From Micropterus salmoides (lineage: Eukaryota > Chordata > Actinopteri > Centrarchiformes > Centrarchidae), in NCBI RefSeq assembly GCF_014851395.1, contig NW_024041150.1:124001-188000 (forward strand): 64,000 nt of DNA, written 5' to 3'. The position numbers were made by a program, and so were the translations under genes. Shown one piece after another: positions 56,758 to 64,000 of this stretch; positions within the stretch are counted from its first letter, which is position 1, and the number at the start of each line of letters is the position of its first letter. The notes under the pieces were generated by a model. It did no database searches, was not told where the DNA came from, and saw only the letters and a program-made list of their open reading frames with translations.

Positions 56758-57079
56758 GCGGGAGGAGGAGAGAGGGATGAAAAAATAATAAAAAGGGATG
56801 GAAGGAGAAACACGAAGCCTTAACAAGATGAGAAAGGTTGAGGAGGAAGAGAAAGAATCCAAGGGAAAGAAAGGATGAAAACATCAAGGATGATGAGAGG
56901 AAGAAGTGGTAATAAACAGCTTTCAGTCGCTGACAAATGAGTCACAGGCAGCAATGAGATTAAATCTAACTGATTGACTGAGTACATCAGCAGGAGTACA
57001 AACTGTCCCATTGATTTTGTCCTAATCAATATCCCTGAAAGACAAGGGATGAGCAAGAACAGCCTGTGTTATGTTCCCC

Positions 57080-57720
57080 TTACACAAAACAAGCCCTTAA
57101 TTCACCTAAAGTAATACATTTGTAATTAATTTAAGTGATAAACGTTTCATTTTGGTTAATTTAGCCGCACTGACAGAACTGACAGGCTCCCATTAAGCGG
57201 TATCATTTTAATTAGATTTTGGTCTAATTTTATTGTGGTGTTTTGGGTGAACGAGGATAATGCTCATCCAAACGGCCTCAATGAATGCCGACAGTGGGGG
57301 AAATAGCATTGATTAAAGACAATGGGTGATAAAATGTGGTGGAAATGATCTCTTTAAGAGAATTTGATTAAATATGAATACAGACTTGGAGAGCATATAA
57401 ATGCCCTTTACTGTCATTTGGGTGGCTGGTATACAAATGACACACGGCCACCAGAAATGTGCTTTAACATATCATCTATTACTGATCTTCATTAATAGTG
57501 GTTGCATAATTAAGCTGGCTGGCGCAAAACTTTTGATAATGTGAAATAATCATGGAAATAATTTCGCTGCTTAACCCATCAAACTTTAATGTTTATTGGG
57601 AGAGAAATTTCTTAATTTCTGTGTAACTGCAAATTGTTTATGGGTGCTGCAGCTGACATTCAGGAAGTAATCACCAAAACATTGTGAGTTAATGCAAAAG
57701 ACACACTTATTCAGCTTACT
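57080..57720. promoter_or_regulatory. Best candidate conserved non-coding element / enhancer
   Basis: Roughly 640 bp of repeat-free sequence is dense in homeodomain and related sites: TTTGTAATTAATTTAAGTG, ATTTTAATTAGATTTTGG, GCATAATTAAGCTGGCTGG, CTTCATTAATAGTGG, GATAATGTGAAATAATCATG and GGAAATAATTTCG. These are mixed with words such as GCCGCACTGACAGAACTGAC and CATCCAAACGGCCTCAATG. It has no microsatellite, no transposon end and few homopolymers, unlike all the DNA around it. The texture strongly recalls vertebrate developmental CNEs. Conservation itself cannot be checked here. Confidence 0.5.
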
Positions 57721-58120
57721 CATGCAGAGTGATACTTAGCCAAGAAATTAAAATTTCTTAAATTTTTACTAAAAAGGTTTATCTAAACATTGCTTCCTGA
57801 TGTGTAAAACACGTGAAATGGCACTAAACACTTATCACGGTTAGTAGTGTTGATTTGTCATCCAAAACTTTCGGCGATAACAAGAAATCTTTACTACACT
57901 TTTGACCATGAATTTTGCTTCAGATATTCGTAGTGCTGAGAACATTATTCCTACTGATTTTGGATACCTTAGTGACTTATAATTCTGCAATTTGGCATCG
58001 CCAAACTTTCCCCTTTACAAAATCTTTTATCCATAAATGTCCATGTAAAGAGGGTGGTAGGGTGGATGGATGAGTGAAGTTAACTCGGGACATTCACTCA
58101 GGAGACTCAGGAGAGGTTTG
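57720..58120. other. Non-coding stretch, no gene seen
   Basis: No supported feature. Confidence 0.5.
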
Positions 58121-58124
58121 AGTC

Positions 58125-58340
58125 CCATGTAAAACAAAGTCAAAGTTAAATCACGTTTTGTTGATGACATTAACGTACGTACTTATTTTAACACAAACGG
58201 CGATCTTTTCCTTAATCTAATCTAGGTGGTTTTGTTGCCTAAACCAAACCAAACTATGACCTTTTATACATCATTTTCCATGTGTTAAACATCATGTCAC
58301 TTAAGTCACGTCTGACGTAACGTACTAAAGGTCTAGTAAG
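58125..58340 (+). repeat. Teleost repeat scrap (GGTGGTTTTGTTGCCTAAACC type)
   Basis: AGGTGGTTTTGTTGCCTAAA followed by CCAAACCAAACTATGACCTT and ACGTCTGACGTAACGTACT is a word series known from fish interspersed repeats. Ends not defined. Confidence 0.4.
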
Positions 58341-58349
58341 CCTGTCGCT

Positions 58350-60060
58350 GGACTGTTTCTTGTTAATCCTTGTACATGTCTTCTTGGGACACTTGACAAT
58401 CTACCTATTTTGTCGTTTAGGTATGAGGATGTGTTGATGGGGAACATGGCCGCAGAGTTTGGTCTTGAGAGATAAACCCTTTTGTCTCACAAAGGCAGCT
58501 TATCTTTGACTGCGGTATTAATTATGGTAAAATATACATTCTGCACAGGGAACCAGCCCTGGAGCAGGTAAAACAATTACACACTCAGCTGTTTTAACTG
58601 GTACAGGTGTTCACTCATTTTGCTTCATTAGAGCTTCTCTTTGTGTGTGTGTGTGACTCTGCTTGACACCTCCTTCCTTCACCTACTAGTTTTGCTGCAC
58701 CTATTACCACTCTTTATCATTTTTTTGTAGGTTGCATTTTTATTAGTTCACGGTAACCTTACCTAATTGCCAACATAGCTCGTCCCACCTTGAACCTGCT
58801 AATCAACCCAAAGGGGAAATACCGCCTTTGAATCAAAGATGCTCTATAGTTAAATAGCAAACCCTGCACTGAAATGTTTAATTAATCTCTTATCTTAACT
58901 GAAAACACCTAGCACATGACAAAGGGTAGCCTTACCACGCCACACAGCCACAGGCTTGGTCACCACATTGTCACAGTAGATAAACAGGCATTTATAAACA
59001 CAAATGTGCCCATGCCTGCACATACACACTCACCTATTGAGTTATTGAGCATAAGCAAACTCACTGACAAAAGCTATGCCTTATCAGTGCCGACCCTGTA
59101 CAAGAAATGTATTTTTTTTTTCTGTTGGTACAAAGTCATGATCAAAGGTGGTTAATAAGGTCATTGTTCATTGCATTACAGACAGGTGTTGTTATATCCT
59201 CTCATTAAAATGTTGTTGAAATCCTTCTCATCAGGCAGGTTTGCAGCGTGTAGAGTTGATATCTTACACTTGACACGTTTACTTTTTTTGAGGAGGTAAG
59301 ATGTTCAAATTTGGACCCAACCACTATTGGGTTAAACAGTTTTTCGACTAACATGTAAGCAAACTCCTAGCAGACATGGACATAGTATTTATTTAGTCTT
59401 GTTCCCATCTATGACTAAAAAATATGACTTTTTATCAGAGCAAAAATAGAGAAGAAAACTACAGAAGTTACTGCAGTTACATTACATTACACATGGTATT
59501 TTGATTCTGTCAATATAAAATAACTATTGATTAGTGGAGCCTTAAATAAAAGATTAATATAGAACTTTCGAAACCCTCATTTGTCTGATGAGACAAATGA
59601 CAAGTCTGAACATGCAGCGACATTTTACTCTACAGCACAGAGTACTAAAAAAGGTGTTTTAAAGGGTATTACTTCTCAGTGTTTTCCTCGCCATCTATAT
59701 CTGCCTTTATTTTCCACCATGTTGTTCTTTCTTTGTGCTTGTGTGGAGGAACTGATGAATGGAGAGACTATTACAATTCTCAAATTTGAAGACTTTACCC
59801 TCTGATCTCTTTCTTACACTCTTCTTCCTTCCTGCTTGTTTTCTGCACCCAATCTCTTTTCTCTCCTCTCCATCTCTCCTCATCACTTCTCTCGTTCTTT
59901 CACCTCGTCTTGCCCCCTTTCTCTTTCATCCCCATACTGTAGAGAGAAGGAGGGATGTTTGGAGAGATGATTAGAAAAAGAGGAAAGTTTTGGGTCTTGT
60001 AGCAAAGTTCACCTCTGTTTCTCTCTCCCAGCAGCAAGGGCTAATGGATTAGTTCAATGT
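58350..60060. other. Non-coding stretch, no gene seen
   Basis: A pyrimidine-rich tract at 59805-59935 makes Leu/Ser/Pro frames without meaning. Otherwise nothing supported. Confidence 0.5.
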
Positions 60061-60085
60061 GCTGATTTCTGCAGAAAACTGCCAC

Positions 60086-60089
<4 letters not shown>

Positions 60090-60128
<39 letters not shown>
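60090..60128. repeat. (TG)n microsatellite
   Basis: A pure run of about 19 units. Confidence 0.95.
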
Positions 60129-60131
<3 letters not shown>

Positions 60132-60329
60132 GGTGTGTATAGTGAAAAGTGTATAGACAGTCCCTGCAATTTCTTTCTTACATGAGTGCATCACTTGTTG
60201 GAGCCTTGCGGTTTTTATCTCGTGTGTATGAATGTGCGTGTGTGTGAAATTCAGCATCCTCACAGGCGGTCTTGATGTGTGTATGTGTGTGTTTAAGTGA
60301 CAGAGATCTAGATATAGCTCCATGAAAGA

Positions 60330-61465
60330 GGAAACACTTTTCTACTTTGTTCCATTATGGTAGAAACACACACAGCCGTTTAATAATACATACCCGTTAC
60401 CGCCACCTTTCTCATTCTTTTAGACTGAGAGAAATGACAAATGATAAAACAGGGATGAAAGGGACAGAGAGAGACGAGATGCTGTCGTGCCACTCAGAGA
60501 AAACTGCTGACACTTCAAATCAGCAGATGGACCAAAGGGGGCATTTTATGGTCCTCTTTGTGTCCTGATTTAAAGTTCTCTCTTTGTCCCCTCCATTTCA
60601 ATTTCTTTAAAATACGTAACCAAATGGGTTACAGTGGACACAGGGGTCCTGTTATTTGACCCATTAAATCTTTTTTCCAAACATTATAACAGCAACAATA
60701 TAAATTGAATTTATTTCAGTGAGCTTTTTAGCTCAAAGTTGACAACAACACGGTCAAGCCATCAGAAAGGGAGCAAGGATCTGTATATGAACAAATACGA
60801 TATATGATGAAATTTTAAGAGAAATATGGGTACACCTTAAACAATATGTTGTAACAGGAAACAAAGTTTATTCGTCTTATATCTAGCTAATAAGTCTGTT
60901 TCATTAATAGGATAATAGGACAGCAATTGTGTGATAAACCCCAGTTTTTCCCCAAGAAAAGACAAACAACATTCTGAATCAAGACAGAGTTAAACAGCTC
61001 AGTGCAACTGTCTTATCTAGAAAATGTTACCAGCATCTTAAAAAGTCTTGAAATAAAGTGAAATAATCTCTACTAAATTGCTGATTGTTTTGGCTTGTTT
61101 TTACAAAATACAATTTTAGGACTTTGTGACAGGCTAAAGGCCCTGATAAACTCAGAACTAGACAGATGTGGACATCAGGGCAGGCAGCCCTCATGCACTC
61201 TATTTAAACTACCTTGAGATTTCTGTTCAAATGTGTATTTGGCTTATGAAGAACAGAAACATACTTAAAGAAAGTTTAATTTGGTTATATCATAATGTTA
61301 AGTCTCACATTTTTTACAAAAATACACCACTGATGCAGTTGGACTCATCCTACACTTTGTGCACCTGTCTTCAGATTAAAACAATTTCCTGTAATTCAGT
61401 GATACTGAATCTCATTAGTGAGAATCCTTGCATTGTCTAGCCTTCAGTATGGATCTCTCACATAA
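60330..61465. other. Non-coding stretch, no gene seen
   Basis: No supported feature. Confidence 0.5.
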
Positions 61466-61469
61466 ACTG

Positions 61470-61715
61470 TAAATGGTCTGTACTTGTATAGCGCCTTTTA
61501 CACTACGCTTTTGCACTACGTCACAATTGCCACACATTCAAACACTGATGGCAGAGGGTAAGGTACCAACTGCTCATCAGAAACAGAAATTAACATTCAC
61601 ACAGCCATCGGGAGCAATTTGGGGTTCACTATCTTGCTCTTGCTCATCAAGGACACTTCAACATGCAGACTGCAACCGGTGATCTTGCGATTAGCGGGCA
61701 AACCACATGAACTGA
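61470..61715 (+). repeat. TATAGCGCCTTT-type repeat, copy 3 (longest)
   Basis: GTACTTGTATAGCGCCTTTT, CACTACGTCACAATTGCC, ACACTGATGGCAGAGG, GGAGCAATTTGGGGTTCA and AAGGACACTTCAACATGCAG appear in family order. This copy links the words seen separately in the copies at 5.4 and 40.3 kb. Confidence 0.8.
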
Positions 61716-62439
61716 GTTCCTCGGGACAGTTTCGCCAGAAGTGTCAAAGTTAATGGTCAAAGGTCGATTTGTGGAAGTCTCTTCTATAATTCCTATTATT
61801 TTGTAAATCTGTAGGATTTAAATGAGCATTGAGATGGTCCTAACTGCCATGTTTCCCCTTGGGATTTAAAATACTTCCCGTGTCTCTGCACAAGTAGCAC
61901 TTGAATGAAAGCAATGCATTTTGCGATTAAGGTTGCCTGCTTCCTGGCCCTCTCAGTCTTCTGCCTGTATTGTCTTTCTGTCCTGCAAAGGCTGATATCC
62001 CTTTTTCTGTGGATTTTTGTTCTTCGGGAGTTATTGTGCCACATATGGTCTGTTTTCAAACCACTTACACTGTGCTTCCTCCGCCTCAAGGTCCATATTG
62101 AAAGAGAAAATGGACACAGAAGGTGTCAAACAGACAGAAGGTGGAGGGAGGGATAACACATTCAAGAAAAGACAATTCAATAAACAAATGCCATTTTTAC
62201 CACTTTCTGCAGAGAAAACAAAGGTAAGGGTCAGCAAATTGTAAGTTCATTGTCTCCAGTTAATTTCAGGAGAATAGTTTTGGTATCCAGGGATTCATGA
62301 ATTCACCCAATTAGGTGATGTATACTTGCAGCCAAAACATTTCATGAGTCAAAACACCACATATAATCCCTTGTAAGTCGAAAGGACAAACACGATTGCA
62401 CCTGTAATGGCTAGATACCATTTTGCATTCACAGCTCCA

Positions 62440-62900
62440 AGAGGGGACAAACATCTTATATTTCATCCCTCAGCGATGGACAGCTGAGACACTCAGCGGT
62501 GGAGAGAAAGAGATGGGACATGCATTAATTTTTCAACAGAGAGACACTTGGCTAAAACAACCGGTAAGTGGTAAAAATAATGGGACAGAAAGAAAGGACA
62601 TGCATTCATATTTTATCACACAGAGACACACATAGTTGATAAAACATAGTTGATAAAACAGGAAAACAGTGGAGATAGGGGACAGCCAACTACTAGCTGA
62701 CAACTCTTGGGGTCATCAATAAATAGGCACGAGGGACACTTTTAGAGAAGGGGGAGGAATGAAACACAGCGAAGCATACATCCATATTTCATCAGAAAGA
62801 GGTGACTGAAATGGCTGATAACAGGTGTGTATGGACACATCAGGACCACTTATGACAGAGGGAGAGAGATGCAGAGAGCGCTTCAGAGAGACAGAAGCAC
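62440..62900 (+). repeat. Degenerate tandem block
   Basis: Loose repetition of a purine-rich head (GAGAGAAAGAG, GACAGAAAGAAAGG, GGGAGGAATGAAAC), then CATGCATT/CATACATCCATATTT, CAGAGAGACAC and a GCTGATAAC/GTTGATAAAAC end, at about 62500, 62580, 62755 and 62860. ATAGTTGATAAAAC is an exact 14-bp tandem pair at 62632-62659. Too diverged to define a period. Confidence 0.4.
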
Positions 62901-63915
62901 ATCTAGAAGCTGATAACTGCCTCTATGAATATAGACACATCTACCGTGACATTTATAGACTGCCATTAGACTTTCGGCTTTTACTTTGTTGACAGTTTAA
63001 GACATCCATTTGCTCCAGTGCTTGGTATTGTTTGGAGCTTTAAATGTACATATGGGTGCCTGGGGGTTCTTGCTAAAGTTTTATTTGCGTTAGATAAAAG
63101 CTGAAAGCTCAAAGGACAGGCAAAGTCAGATCTGCAACAGTTGCTTTTTTTCTTTAGCAAGAAATGGCTGCCTCAAATATCAAGTCATACTCCTACTCTG
63201 ACTGCGCATTATTTTGTCTGAATATAGATTACCTGGTATTAACTTAGATATTATTTTTTTATTTGTCTTGGCCATCATTATGATAACACCGGACACAGGT
63301 TCATTTCTGAGAATGCTGAATGCAATAATGTGGGTAAAAACAGAAAGTCGTTTTAACACGTTTTTAACAAACCAGAGGTTTGGCAACAAAGACGACTGGT
63401 AAAATTATTACCCAAGCTGTCCACTGCAAACATCAGTCATAACGTTGTTGTCCTTACACATAGTTTTGCCATGCAATGATGTTTTATTATGTATGCTTAC
63501 TTTGTATTTTGCTTCCAAATAAAGTGGTTTAGGAATTTTCCTAAACTAGCTGTTGCCATGTTTAAATTGTTGTTTAAAAACATTGTACAGCAATAAAAAC
63601 ATCACTGTCATGGTTGTAAATGTACACCCTTCTGCAACAGTACAGTACAGTTTTACTTCCGGCATTGTTACTGAGACAGGACAGTCATTATTGACACAAT
63701 TGAAAGATATTATTTTTCTGGAAAATGGTAATGTAGGTTGTATGTAAACATTTGAACAAACATACAATGCTGTTATACTGGTGAGGGCAGTCTCATTATA
63801 ATGGGAGGAAATTGTCTGTTGCCAGTCCCTTACTTTACCTTTACTGCCATACAATTTCTTACTTAAATACATTGGATGAAAAATGTAGTGTATCACACAC
63901 TGAGTGTCTTTCCTC
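62900..63915. other. Non-coding stretch, no gene supported
   Basis: A 139-codon minus-strand frame at 63546-63965 has no recognisable domain and is treated as chance. AT-rich otherwise. Confidence 0.45.
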
Positions 63916-63929
63916 TTGTAGGACCTTAC

Positions 63930-64000
63930 ATTAGCCTGGGAACCAGGCATATCTGCCAAGCTCATGTTTCATTTGCTCTGGCAGATCCGTGTGGCCCCCC
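63930..64000. repeat. Possible repeat running off the window edge
   Basis: AGCCTGGGAACCAGGC, a small palindrome (GCCTGG/CCAGGC), is followed by GCTCATGTTTCATTTGCTC and TGGCAGATCCGTGTGGC. This seems familiar from fish interspersed repeats but is cut by the window end. Confidence 0.3.

Noticed and set aside
63546..63965. 139-codon minus-strand frame
   Set aside because: No recognised domain; its start lies in a probable repeat at the window edge.
1..64000. CRISPR array, bacterial defence system or operon
   Set aside because: The window is clearly vertebrate DNA; the repeats present are microsatellites and transposons without regularly spaced unique spacers.
1..64000. Endogenous retrovirus or LTR element
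   Set aside because: No LTR pair, primer-binding site, gag/pol protease or integrase motif was seen; all reverse transcriptases are of the non-LTR kind.

Overview
The window looks like non-coding teleost fish DNA, most likely from a percomorph. It is AT-rich, dense in (CA)n/(TG)n microsatellites, and full of fish-type transposable elements: a Maui/L2-like LINE, Rex1/Babar-like LINEs, an L1 with a GC-rich tail, tRNA-derived SINEs ending in GGATGG repeats, hAT-type short elements, and piggyBac and Harbinger debris. I found no host protein-coding exon, tRNA, rRNA or snRNA that I can support. The open reading frames that make biological sense all belong to transposons.

Layout. 0.7-3.5 kb is an array of diverged repeat units sharing a core of about 75 bp that folds into a stem-loop. 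4.5-4.8 kb may be a conserved non-coding element (CNE). 5.4-6.8 kb holds a broken piggyBac transposase (minus strand) abutting the end of a hAT-like element. 8.8-9.56 kb is a short hAT element inside an older repeat that recurs at 41 kb. 10-20 kb is mostly unannotatable DNA with microsatellites and repeat scraps. 21.0-22.4 kb is a nested stack: a Harbinger-like remnant split by a SINE, which is itself split by a hAT element, with target site duplications (TSDs) at two levels. 24.3 kb carries two neighbouring perfect hairpins. 27.1-27.6 kb looks like a CNE.

29.4-35.95 kb is the centrepiece: a 5'-truncated Rex1-like LINE interrupted by an essentially full-length Maui/L2-like LINE of about 5.15 kb. 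The inner element has an intact ORF1 (zinc-ribbon-like, coiled-coil and SGNH esterase-like regions). Its ORF2 (endonuclease plus reverse transcriptase) is broken by only two small frameshifts. 38.05-38.28 kb is another LINE tail. 41.8-42.8 kb is a MITE (short inverted-repeat element) with arms of about 160 bp. 42.85-44.87 kb is an antisense Rex1-like LINE remnant. 46.1-51.3 kb is a small MITE followed by a degenerate L1 with a GC-rich 3' region containing a strong hairpin. 51.4 kb is a truncated SINE with a 12-bp TSD. 55.8-56.6 kb is another hAT element. 57.1-57.7 kb is the best CNE candidate. 58-64 kb holds repeat scraps, a third copy of the TATAGCGCCTTT repeat and a degenerate tandem block.

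Together this reads as a gene desert or large intron: insertions layered over several ages, with a few unique, homeodomain-motif-rich stretches that may be enhancers of a gene outside the window. No cellular pathway is encoded here. Repeat family names come from recognising motifs by eye, without any database comparison.
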